NCBI GenBank assembly: GCA_017458865.1
Contig: JAFSZW010000586.1
Coordinates: forward strand, 1 to 22,240
DNA from: Clostridia bacterium
Lineage (GTDB): Bacteria; Bacillota; Clostridia; Christensenellales; Aristaeellaceae
Reading direction: 5' to 3'
Length of the DNA: 22,240 nt
Shown here one piece after another: positions 1 through 7,128 of the stretch (its first letter is position 1; each line of letters starts with the position of its first letter). Both the position numbers and the translations under genes were made by a program. Under the pieces are notes generated by a model, which had not been told where the DNA came from, made no database searches, and saw nothing but the letters and a program-made list of their open reading frames with translations.

Positions 1-398
1 GGCAGGCCCGTCTCTGAGGCGATCTCACGATAGTACTCGTACACCTCATGCTGCGTCTGGCTGACGAACATCGGGGTCAGGACGCTCAGCGCATCAATGC
101 CGCCGACGCGCTCGACCATCTGAGCGATCCGCACGGAGCCTTTGGTCGTGATGTCATTGGCACCGGCGTAGATGTCCATCCGGCCCTTGACCGCGTCCTT
201 GGTCACCTCAAGCATATGCTCATAGAAACCGAGGTCATGTGCGTAGAACTCGCCGGTTGTCCCGAACGGGAACACACCATGGATACCATTCTCATAGAGG
301 TATTCGATCAGGTCACGATAGGCAGCCTCATTAAACTTTCCATCGCTGGTGATCGGTGTAACAATGGGCACTACAATGCCTTTCGGGGTAAAGCTCAT
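1..398 (-). CDS. Dihydrodipicolinate synthase / N-acetylneuraminate lyase family aldolase (partial, 3' end outside window)
   Basis: The first 132 codons of a class I aldolase-family protein, running off the left edge. The start is the ATG at 398, with GAAGGAGG a few bases upstream. The N-terminus (MSFTPKGIVVPIVTPITSDG) and the pyruvyl-carboxylate-binding GTTGE motif near residue 45 are typical of the DHDPS/NAL (beta/alpha)8 barrel. The Schiff-base lysine lies beyond the window. The usual TPYY motif, carrying the catalytic tyrosine of true DHDPS, reads TPMF here, so a role in lysine synthesis is doubtful. A retro-aldolase or dehydratase acting on a keto acid is more likely. It starts 16 bp after the LarA-like gene and is probably the last visible gene of the TTT/rpoN operon. 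Family assignment is firm; substrate is unknown. Confidence 0.9.
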   Translation of the reverse strand, partial: MSFTPKGIVVPIVTPITSDGKFNEAAYRDLIEYLYENGIHGVFPFGTTGEFYAHDLGFYEHMLEVTKDAVKGRMDIYAGANDITTKGSVRIAQMVERVGGIDALSVLTPMFVSQTQHEVYEYYREIASETGL

Positions 399-414
399 AC
401 GTTTTCCTCCTTCA

Positions 415-1740
415 CTAACTGACCTCGGGCCAGTGTGTATCAAGTTCACCACTGTCATTGAACGACAGTGCCGCGGGCTCGCTGAGCACCCGCATGCCGG
501 GATACTTCCCGTCGCGGACGTCCGCGTAATAGGCCTCTGAAAGCATAATCGTTCCAATGTGCAGGCTGTTCCTGATCCGGATGACCCGGATCGTATCTTT
601 CGAGACACGGTTGCATGTCCGGATGCAGAACTGGATGGCTTCTTTATCCGTCCAGAGTACCGGCGGCATCATGGCGGATTTGACCACCGTAGATGTCAGG
701 CAGTTGGTATACATGGCATTCGTGTCAATCTGGTCATAAATCCGTTTGGTAATGGCGCTCGCAAGGCCTATACCCAGCGAATTGCCGTGGCTCTCCTCCG
801 TCAGGTTCAGGAAGCAGGTCCGCTGCACCTGAACGCCGCCGGTAGCATAGGGCGTTGAGAAGGTCCCCGTGATGTTGGGATCCACGCCCGTGCCGGAAAA
901 GTTCTTGCCAATCCAGTCTACCACGAGGACGTCGCCGGCCTTTACCAGGATGGACGGCATGTTCTCAAACGCGATTTTGAGAAGTTCCGGCTCCCGGGTC
1001 AGAATGTTCTCCGCCGGAATGGCTTCAAACATCATCGTCTGGTCATAGGCGTTCTCAAGGCACGGGATGGCAAACAGAATCTTGCCGGTCCCAAGAGTCA
1101 CCTTTGCCATGGTGGGAATGTTTCTGGCAATGATGTCCATGCCGTCTGAATGAACCTGCTCGGCGCCCTTCTGCTTGCCGAGGCCCACGGTCATCATCTT
1201 GCAGGGACCGCTTTCCACCGGACCGCGGAAGGCATTGTGGGGTTTCAGGCGGCAGGAGAGGATTACACCATCTGACTCATAGGCATTTTTATCCATGTAC
1301 ACCGGCTTGCCAAGCTCGCTGTTGCCCAGGAAAACCGTCTCCATGGAGGAGCGGATTTCACATCCCATGGTCTCCTCTGTGATGCCATACCCCGCCAGAA
1401 CCTCCCGCTGGCCCTCAGCGGTTGCGCCGCCGTGGCTGCCCATGGCCGGCACAATAAAGGGTTCCGCACCGCGGCCGCGGACAAAGGCTACAACCGACCT
1501 CGTAATCTCATCCACATTCCGAATACCGCGGCTGCCCGCCGTAATCGCAATGCGCATGCCGGGTCTGATGCGCTCGGCCATACCGGAGCGCGTGATCTCA
1601 TCCGCAATGGCCTGCCTGATCTCTTCCCGTTCGTTGTGTCTGTCCGGGAACCGCTGTTCCGCACAGAACATCCGCGGAATCGGGACATCCCTGAGAAGCT
1701 TTGAGACCGTTGCATCATTCCTGATAATCAGCGAAACCAC
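415..1740 (-). CDS. LarA-like nickel-pincer racemase/epimerase family protein (DUF2088)
   Basis: A 441-residue protein of the lactate racemase (LarA) family. These enzymes use a nickel pincer nucleotide to racemise or epimerise alpha-hydroxy acids by hydride transfer. Residues matching LarA active-site positions are visible: His103 in AMGSHGG, His168 in KPHNAF and Lys181 in SGPCKMM, close to H108, H174 and K184 of the Lactobacillus enzyme. The start chosen is GTG at 1740, preceded by AGAGAGG. The frame stays open to an ATG at 1920, but that lies inside rpoN and encodes an unrelated Arg-rich tail, so it is rejected. The first internal Met (about residue 24) falls inside conserved sequence. It lies 34 bp after rpoN and 16 bp before the aldolase gene. 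It probably interconverts stereoisomers of the substrate imported by the TTT system. The cofactor genes larB, larC and larE are not in the window. Confidence 0.85.
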   Translation of the reverse strand: MVSLIIRNDATVSKLLRDVPIPRMFCAEQRFPDRHNEREEIRQAIADEITRSGMAERIRPGMRIAITAGSRGIRNVDEITRSVVAFVRGRGAEPFIVPAMGSHGGATAEGQREVLAGYGITEETMGCEIRSSMETVFLGNSELGKPVYMDKNAYESDGVILSCRLKPHNAFRGPVESGPCKMMTVGLGKQKGAEQVHSDGMDIIARNIPTMAKVTLGTGKILFAIPCLENAYDQTMMFEAIPAENILTREPELLKIAFENMPSILVKAGDVLVVDWIGKNFSGTGVDPNITGTFSTPYATGGVQVQRTCFLNLTEESHGNSLGIGLASAITKRIYDQIDTNAMYTNCLTSTVVKSAMMPPVLWTDKEAIQFCIRTCNRVSKDTIRVIRIRNSLHIGTIMLSEAYYADVRDGKYPGMRVLSEPAALSFNDSGELDTHWPEVS

Positions 1741-1774
1741 CTCCAGATCCTCTCTGTCCACCGTCCGTGGACAG

Positions 1775-3058
1775 CTATGTTCTGTAAAAGCTCGAATCAA
1801 TCGCCATATTGGACCGGTACTTCTGGACTGTCCTCCGGGAAATCTTAACACCGCGATCCGCAAGCATGTCCGCGATCTTCTGATCCGAGATGCGGCCGTG
1901 TTCCTTGCAGATCTCAGCAATCATTTCCTTCGTCCGCTCGGTGCTCACACCGCCGCTGACCTCCCGCTGGAAGAAGTGGCTGAGTGCAAACGTCCCTTTC
2001 GCGCAGCTCAGATACTTGTTCTGAACAGCGCGGTATACCGTCGACTCATGCACCCCGATTTCAGAGGCCACCAGGTCGCAGCGCAGCGGCAGGAGGCTGT
2101 ACTGTCCCAGGAAAAAGGCGTGCTGTTCTCTCACAATAATCCGCGCGACCTTTTCCATCGTCCGCTGACGCATATCCACCGCGCGCAGCAGCTGATCCGC
2201 CTCACCCAGCATTTTCCTGGCATATTCCTGTTCATCGCCCGTGAGGCTTTCTGAGAGCCTCCTGAAATTGGCGTCCTGCCGGAATGACGGAAAATAGTCA
2301 TTGCCAAACTGAATGGAAAGTTCGCCGCTCTCATCCTGGACCACGCTGAACTCAGGGATAATAAACTCCGTTTCACCCTCGCTCAGGACGCACGGTACTG
2401 GATTCAGTGACCGGATTGTCTCAATGCAGGCATTGATCCGGCTCGTCGTGGCACCCGTTTCCTTTGCGATCTGCCGCAGGTTTCCCTTTCCGATATCCAG
2501 CAGATGCACCTTGATGAGATCATAGCAGAGCGGATCCACACCCTGACGCGCATCCAGCTGCAGGCGGAGGCATTCCTCCACATTTCTTGCCCCGATGCCC
2601 ACCGGTTCAAGTGCCTGGATGGCCGTCAGCGCCCTCGCAGCAACGCTTTCCGTAATGTTCATCTCAACGGCATAATCGCTGAGATCCTGCGGGAAATAAC
2701 CCCTCGAATTAAGCCGCCAGAGCATGTCATGCGCTACTTTGTAGGTATTCCCATCGAGCCCCGCAAACCGCAGCTGCTCCTCGAGATCCTCCATCATGGT
2801 CACCGGCTGCGGAGCATCTATCGGGTGCGCCTCCTGCGCCGAGGCACGGCTCGAGCGGAACCGCGTCCTCAGCTGCAGCGCATAGTCCTGCGGACTTCTG
2901 GCCGCCGGAACATACTCAAGCGCAGGGTTTTCCTGAACTGCTTTTGTCAGGTAGTCATTCAACTCAAAGAGATCAAAGGAAAGGAGGTGAATGGTCTCCT
3001 GCAGCGTCTGTGACAGGTGCTGACTCTGGTCGACCTGAAGGTGTTGCCGTCCTTCCAT
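1775..3058 (-). CDS. rpoN: RNA polymerase sigma-54 factor
   Basis: A 427-residue sigma-54. Region I (about residues 1-50) is rich in Gln and Leu and binds the activator. The core-binding domain occupies roughly 85-290. A helix-turn-helix near 335-360 contains GVHESTVYRAVQNKYL. The RpoN box, which reads the -24 element, appears as SRRTVQKYR near residues 407-415 (canonical ARRTVAKYR). The ATG at 3058 has GGGGAGGAG upstream. It lies 28 bp after tctA and 34 bp before the LarA-like gene, in the middle of a catabolic operon that itself starts from a sigma-54 promoter. rpoN usually sits elsewhere, so this copy may be dedicated to the operon or may be the only copy, controlled by positive feedback. 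All key regions look intact. Confidence 0.96.
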   Translation of the reverse strand: MEGRQHLQVDQSQHLSQTLQETIHLLSFDLFELNDYLTKAVQENPALEYVPAARSPQDYALQLRTRFRSSRASAQEAHPIDAPQPVTMMEDLEEQLRFAGLDGNTYKVAHDMLWRLNSRGYFPQDLSDYAVEMNITESVAARALTAIQALEPVGIGARNVEECLRLQLDARQGVDPLCYDLIKVHLLDIGKGNLRQIAKETGATTSRINACIETIRSLNPVPCVLSEGETEFIIPEFSVVQDESGELSIQFGNDYFPSFRQDANFRRLSESLTGDEQEYARKMLGEADQLLRAVDMRQRTMEKVARIIVREQHAFFLGQYSLLPLRCDLVASEIGVHESTVYRAVQNKYLSCAKGTFALSHFFQREVSGGVSTERTKEMIAEICKEHGRISDQKIADMLADRGVKISRRTVQKYRSNMAIDSSFYRT

Positions 3059-3086
3059 ATTCTGCTCCTCCCCTCCATGATTCTAT

Positions 3087-4598
3087 TTACCTGGCAGCCT
3101 TCTTCTTGTCGCGCAGCGGTTTGATTGCCGACAGGACGATGACGACAACAGCGACCATCAGAAACACCAGGCTGATCGGGCTCTGGAGGAACGGCAGGAA
3201 GCTGCCGTTCGTGCGCATCATACCGCGGCGGTAGTTGACCTCTGCCAGCGGTCCAAGAATGAATCCAAGGATGAACGGTGTTGACGGGATCTCAAACTTC
3301 TTAAAGGCAAAGCCGATAGCGCCGAAAAGCAGGCAAGCAATAACCTGGCTCATATTGTTCTTGAGCGCGTAGGCGCCGATGGTGCAAAGAACAAATACAC
3401 AGGGCAGCAGGATATATTTCGGAATGCTCAGCAGCTTCACGAAAACGCGGAGGCCGAAGAATTCCATAAAGAGCATGATCACGGAGGCCAGCAGCATGGC
3501 AGCGAATATTCCGTAAACGATCTCTGCCTGGTTCTGGAAGAGGAGGGGTCCCGGTGTAAGGCCGTGCAGGGTCAGTGCACCCAGCAGCATGGCCGTCGTG
3601 GTATCGCCCGGAATACCCAGGGTGAGCAGCGGCACCATTGCACCGCCGATGGTCGCGTTATTGGCTGTTTCAGAGGCTACAATACCGTCTATGCGTCCCT
3701 GGCCGAACTCCTCCGGATGCTTATCCGAATTCTTCGCCACGGTATAGGCCAGCATGTTGGAGGTGCCGCCGCCGATGCCCGGCAGGATACCGATGCCCAT
3801 GCCGATGAGTGCAGAGCGCACTGCGTTCACGAGCTGACCCGTAAACTCGGCCATGCTGAAACCAAATCCCTTGATGCCCTTCATGCTGGGCTGTGTCATG
3901 ACTTCCCCATCCTGGTGATGGCTCGTCTCCGCAGCAGCGATGATCTCGCCGACTGCGAACAGGCCGACCATAACCGCCAGCATGTCAAAGCCGCCCTTGA
4001 GGCTGGTATTGTTGAAGGTGAACCGGCCGGTTGCCTCTATGGCATCCGTGCCGACCGTAGAGAACATAAACCCGATAACGCCTGCCATGATGCCCTTGAT
4101 CATGTTGCCGCTTGAGAGCGTCGCAATCATGGTCAGGGAGAACATGGCAATGGAGAAGAACTCAAAGTTACCAAAGTTGATGGCAACGCGTGCAATCTGC
4201 GGCGCGATGAACATGAGCAGGACTGTCGAGAAGATGGTGCCCAGGAAGCTGAACACAACACCAATGCCCAGTGCTTTTGCCGCCTGGCCCTTGCGCACCA
4301 GTGGATGTCCGTCAAAACAGGTTGCAACAGATGACGGTGTACCTGGGATGTGCAGGAGGATGGCTGAAATAAGACCGCCGGAAATGGCGCCGATGAACAG
4401 GGCCATCAGGAGCGTCATGGCGTCTGTTGATGCCATTGCGTAGGTAACCGGCAGGAACAGCGCGATTGCCATGGTTGCAGAGAGTCCCGGCAGCGCGCCG
4501 AAGACAATTCCGACTGCGACACCGATCAGCATCAGAAAGATGCCCGTTGGTGTCAGAACAGCGCCAAAACCGACGCCGATAAGCTGCATAACTGACAT
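3087..4598 (-). CDS. tctA: Tripartite tricarboxylate transporter large membrane subunit TctA
   Basis: A 503-residue polytopic membrane protein with the TctA family signature GALPGLSATMAIALFLP near residues 34-50 and the related glycine-rich repeat GILPGIGGGTSN in the second half. This matches the two-repeat architecture of the family. About a dozen hydrophobic segments are visible. It forms the translocation channel of a secondary, ion-driven carboxylate importer with TctB and takes substrate from the binding protein TctC. The ATG at 4598 has AGAAAGGAG upstream. It follows tctB by 18 bp. TTT systems carry citrate, tartrate, other carboxylates and aromatic acids; the substrate here is unknown, but the racemase and aldolase neighbours point to a hydroxy or sugar acid. 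Confidence 0.95.
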   Translation of the reverse strand: MSVMQLIGVGFGAVLTPTGIFLMLIGVAVGIVFGALPGLSATMAIALFLPVTYAMASTDAMTLLMALFIGAISGGLISAILLHIPGTPSSVATCFDGHPLVRKGQAAKALGIGVVFSFLGTIFSTVLLMFIAPQIARVAINFGNFEFFSIAMFSLTMIATLSSGNMIKGIMAGVIGFMFSTVGTDAIEATGRFTFNNTSLKGGFDMLAVMVGLFAVGEIIAAAETSHHQDGEVMTQPSMKGIKGFGFSMAEFTGQLVNAVRSALIGMGIGILPGIGGGTSNMLAYTVAKNSDKHPEEFGQGRIDGIVASETANNATIGGAMVPLLTLGIPGDTTTAMLLGALTLHGLTPGPLLFQNQAEIVYGIFAAMLLASVIMLFMEFFGLRVFVKLLSIPKYILLPCVFVLCTIGAYALKNNMSQVIACLLFGAIGFAFKKFEIPSTPFILGFILGPLAEVNYRRGMMRTNGSFLPFLQSPISLVFLMVAVVVIVLSAIKPLRDKKKAAR

Positions 4599-4616
4599 GG
4601 GGTTCTCCTTTCTGAT

Positions 4617-5120
4617 TTAGAAACCGATGAGACTCTCAATGATGCCTCTCGGGAGAAGCTGCTTGAGGCCGATACGGAACGCGATAAAGACGAAAATGGT
4701 AAATACCACGCTGACAATGATAAACAGCACCGGATTGCGTTTTTCCTTTGGTGCCAGTATCATCATCTGACAGAAGAGATAGATGATGGTTGCGAGGATA
4801 AATCCGGCCGTATCCAGAATGGCTACATACAGCAGGATGATCGCGAGCGTCAGCACAACCGAGATCAGATCTTCGCGGCTGCCCTTCGCAGTCTGGTCCG
4901 CGCCATCCGGCTCTTTCAGCTTCCGGATTCCCTGGTAAATCAAAACTGCAGAGAGTACCGCAAGCAGGATGCCGAGCAGTGTCGGGATTACCTGTGCACT
5001 GGCATAGGATGGCGTCAGTTTCGGCCTTGTTTTAATCTGCTTGGCGTAGAAAAGATAAAATCCACTCAGCGCCAGCATGACAATGCCAAGAATCAGATCT
5101 TTGCATTTCTTGAATGACAT
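4617..5120 (-). CDS. tctB: Tripartite tricarboxylate transporter small membrane subunit TctB
   Basis: A 167-residue protein with four predicted membrane segments (about residues 8-25, 43-63, 88-122 as a split pair, and 132-152) and a charged loop near residues 66-85, as usual for TctB. The start is the ATG at 5120, which has AAGGAGG six bases upstream. The frame is open to an ATG at 5174, but that codon overlaps the -12 element of the sigma-54 promoter and adds a non-hydrophobic, Arg-containing extension, so it is rejected. First gene of the leftward operon tctB-tctA-rpoN-larA-like-aldolase. The transcript is predicted to start near 5163. Confidence 0.92.
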   Translation of the reverse strand: MSFKKCKDLILGIVMLALSGFYLFYAKQIKTRPKLTPSYASAQVIPTLLGILLAVLSAVLIYQGIRKLKEPDGADQTAKGSREDLISVVLTLAIILLYVAILDTAGFILATIIYLFCQMMILAPKEKRNPVLFIIVSVVFTIFVFIAFRIGLKQLLPRGIIESLIGF

Positions 5121-5173
5121 ACGATTCCTCCTTATACTTTCAGGTGCTACTGACACCCTGATACATATTACCA

Positions 5174-5189
5174 TGCAAAAATCGTGCCA
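5174..5189 (-). promoter_or_regulatory. Sigma-54 (-24/-12) promoter of the tctBA-rpoN operon
   Basis: Read on the minus strand the site is TGGCACGATTTTTGCA, an exact fit to the sigma-54 consensus TGGCAC-N5-TTGCA, with the invariant GG and GC doublets at the required spacing. Transcription should begin near 5163, leaving a leader of about 43 nt before tctB. The site shares a 13-base core (TTGGCACGATTTT) with the opposing tctC promoter. Confidence 0.93.
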
Positions 5190-5821
5190 ACCTGGGATGC
5201 ATGCCAGAATTTTTTTGTTTTGAGGCCTTCACACCTGCAGATGCCTCATCTTTTCCTTTTTCACTTTCCTCTCCTGCCTGCCCGTCTCACTGACCGCTTT
5301 GGTTCATCTCTGTTCCCAGATGTCCATCCGGACAACCGAATTGCTGCACTTGGCCAGCCATTACCTGAATGTCTGGCACCCCGACTTTGGCATCCTGTCC
5401 TGGCATGCCCAGAGCCAATGAAAACTACCGGACAAACGCTCCCGACAGGGAAACGTTTCAGATTCCATGCCAACTCAATTGGCCGCAGATCCGTCCCCTG
5501 TCCTTCCTGAACGAACCAGTATGCTTCGATATGTTTCATTATGAAATCATTTGATTTCATTATGTAACCTATGATTGCCAAACTTACATTTCATTATGAA
5601 ACGTGCTTGGCCCTCGCTTCGCATGAGGACACTGTTCCCTTAGCAGATACGCTTCTTTCCATCCCTGAAAAACTGTCCTCCCGCCCTGGCACGGTCTGAC
5701 CGCTCTCCCTGTCATGGCCTGATAATAAATTAGGAAGAATTTCCCTCAGGCCTGACCATTGCGGCAACGCGTCCTCCGGCAAAAAAAATTTTTGGCTTTT
5801 TTCGACTGGTCCATTCAAACT
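5190..5821. other. Intergenic control region between divergent sigma-54 promoters
   Basis: These 632 bp separate the two -24/-12 promoters. I find no credible gene here: the open frames lack ribosome binding sites and have random-looking composition. What the region does hold is three palindromic enhancer-like sites (5534-5601) and A/T tracts just upstream of each -24 box. One is T7 plus a further T run at about 5210-5221. The other is A8T5 followed by T6 at 5781-5802. Phased A/T tracts can bend DNA, which would suit looping between the bound activator and sigma-54 polymerase; the bending is an inference. Confidence 0.6.
5534..5601. promoter_or_regulatory. Three-copy palindromic enhancer (UAS) array, probable activator binding sites
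   Basis: Two perfect copies of the palindrome TTTCATTATGAAA lie at 5534-5546 and 5589-5601. One variant, TTTCATTATGTAA, lies at 5555-5567. Centres are 21 bp apart (two helical turns) for the first pair and 34 bp for the second. The array is about 220-290 bp from the tctC -24 box and 345-410 bp from the tctB -24 box, within the usual range for sigma-54 enhancers. The natural candidate protein is the PrpR-type activator encoded at 7129-9042. Binding is inferred, not shown. Confidence 0.75.
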
Positions 5822-5837
5822 TGGCACGATTTTCGCA
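5822..5837 (+). promoter_or_regulatory. Sigma-54 (-24/-12) promoter of tctC
   Basis: The site TGGCACGATTTTCGCA matches TGGCAC-N5-TTGCA with one change (TCGCA for TTGCA), and the invariant GG and GC are exactly spaced. The predicted start point is about 5848, giving a leader of about 42 nt, almost the same as on the tctB side. The softer -12 element may make this promoter differ in strength from its divergent partner. Confidence 0.88.
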
Positions 5838-5889
5838 TAGATTATATCAGAGGGGCAACCCCCCAATTTATTGCAGGAGGCAAATCCAC

Positions 5890-6855
5890 ATGAAGAAAAT
5901 CGTCACGTTGTTTCTGGCTGTTATGATGATTATCGCCGCTTTCTCTGCCCTGGCTGACTGGCCGGAGCGCGCAATCGAACTCATCGTCCCCGCAAATCCC
6001 GGCGGAGATACTGATGCAAACGCCCGTGCACTCGCAGCTGCCCTGACCGAAGAAATGGGTTGGGACGTTATCGTTACCAACATGAACGGCGGCGCCGGCG
6101 CTGTTGCTTTTGAAGATGTGCTGGCCAATCCGGATCCCGGCTATCGCTTCGTGTTTTATCACAGCGGCGCCTGCATCACCCAGATCATGGGCATGTATGA
6201 GGGATACACCGTTATCGACGACTTCAAGCTTGCCGGTATGCCGGTGCTTGACTACTCCAACGCTTTCGTTATCAACGCTCAGAACACCAAGTTCTCCGAC
6301 GTTGCCAGCATGGTTGAGTACATGAAGGCCAACCCGAATGATGTTACCTTCGCGACTGAGACCGGCTCCTTCACCCATCTGCATGTTCTGGCCTTTGAGC
6401 AGGCTTCCGGCGTAAAGTTCAACATCGTTGATGCCGGCACCGCCGCCCAGAAGACCACTGAGCTCCTCGGACAGCGCCTCGACGTTATCGGCACCCAGGC
6501 CGGTCTCGTCCGCGACTACCTCGACACCACCGATCCGACCCAGAAGTTCATCTGCCTCGGCATCCTGGCTGATGAGCGCCTTGCTGCCCGCCCGGACATC
6601 CCGACCATGAAGGAACAGGGCTACGACGTCGTATTCTCCAAGTTCTTCTATCTGGCTGCCCCGAACGCCACCGATGACGCCATTGTCACCGCCATGAACG
6701 AGGGACTCCAGAAGGCCATCGAGAATGCAACCTTCAAGGCCTACTGTGAGAACGCGTATGTCAATCCGTCTTACATGACGCCGGAAGATACCGAAAAGTA
6801 CTATTCCGAGCAGTATGACCTCTATCTCTCCTATCTGGGTGACTACGCCGAGTAA
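5890..6855 (+). CDS. tctC: Tripartite tricarboxylate transporter substrate-binding protein TctC
   Basis: A 321-residue periplasmic-type binding protein of the TctC/Bug family. A Sec signal peptide (MKK, hydrophobic core, cleavage after AFSALA, about residues 1-20) is followed by the typical opening WPERAIELIVPANPGGDTD, where the family captures the carboxylate. The ATG at 5890 has CAGGAGG upstream; the frame extends further up but only into the promoter. There is no lipobox cysteine, unusual for a Gram-positive binding protein that must be tethered. It sits alone on its transcript, opposite tctBA, and ends at a strong terminator. This separation may allow high binding-protein expression relative to the membrane subunits. 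Confidence 0.93.
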   Translation: MKKIVTLFLAVMMIIAAFSALADWPERAIELIVPANPGGDTDANARALAAALTEEMGWDVIVTNMNGGAGAVAFEDVLANPDPGYRFVFYHSGACITQIMGMYEGYTVIDDFKLAGMPVLDYSNAFVINAQNTKFSDVASMVEYMKANPNDVTFATETGSFTHLHVLAFEQASGVKFNIVDAGTAAQKTTELLGQRLDVIGTQAGLVRDYLDTTDPTQKFICLGILADERLAARPDIPTMKEQGYDVVFSKFFYLAAPNATDDAIVTAMNEGLQKAIENATFKAYCENAYVNPSYMTPEDTEKYYSEQYDLYLSYLGDYAE

Positions 6856-6878
6856 TTCGCATACAATCTCCTCTTTTT

Positions 6879-6905
6879 CCCGCAGCTCCGGCTGCGGGTT
6901 TTTTC
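6879..6905 (+). terminator. Rho-independent terminator after tctC
   Basis: A perfect 8-bp stem, CCCGCAGC/GCTGCGGG, closed by TCCG and followed by six T residues, 24 bp after the tctC stop codon. Confidence 0.93.
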
Positions 6906-6934
6906 TTGTTATTTGCCCCCATTTTTACTATAAT
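6906..6934 (+). promoter_or_regulatory. Sigma-70 promoter of the sigma-54 activator gene
   Basis: TTGTTA, a 17-bp spacer, then TATAAT, directly abutting the tctC terminator. The predicted start is near 6941, leaving a leader of about 190 nt before the activator gene. This would make activator synthesis independent of sigma-54, as expected for a regulator that must be present before induction. Confidence 0.82.
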
Positions 6935-7128
6935 AAGCACATGCACATCCGAACGTTCTGATGACCCGCTTCCCATTATCCGTCCACGGAAATGCGTGCA
7001 GTGTCAGTCGCTGCATGGCAGCGGCATCCCTGTCTTAAATACGCGCCAGCCAGGTGTGCATTTCCCTATATACGGTCCATTGTCACCGATTCACATACCG
7101 GTCCTATCATCCCTGTCAGGAGGTCTGT

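Noticed and set aside
1741..1920. 60-codon N-terminal extension of the LarA-like protein starting at ATG 1920
   Set aside because: It lies wholly or mostly within the 3' end of rpoN, encodes an Arg/Ser-rich stretch unlike the family, and GTG 1740 has a suitable ribosome binding site.
5594..5866. Leftward 90-codon open frame across the intergenic control region
   Set aside because: It covers the tctC sigma-54 promoter, has no ribosome binding site and no recognisable protein features.
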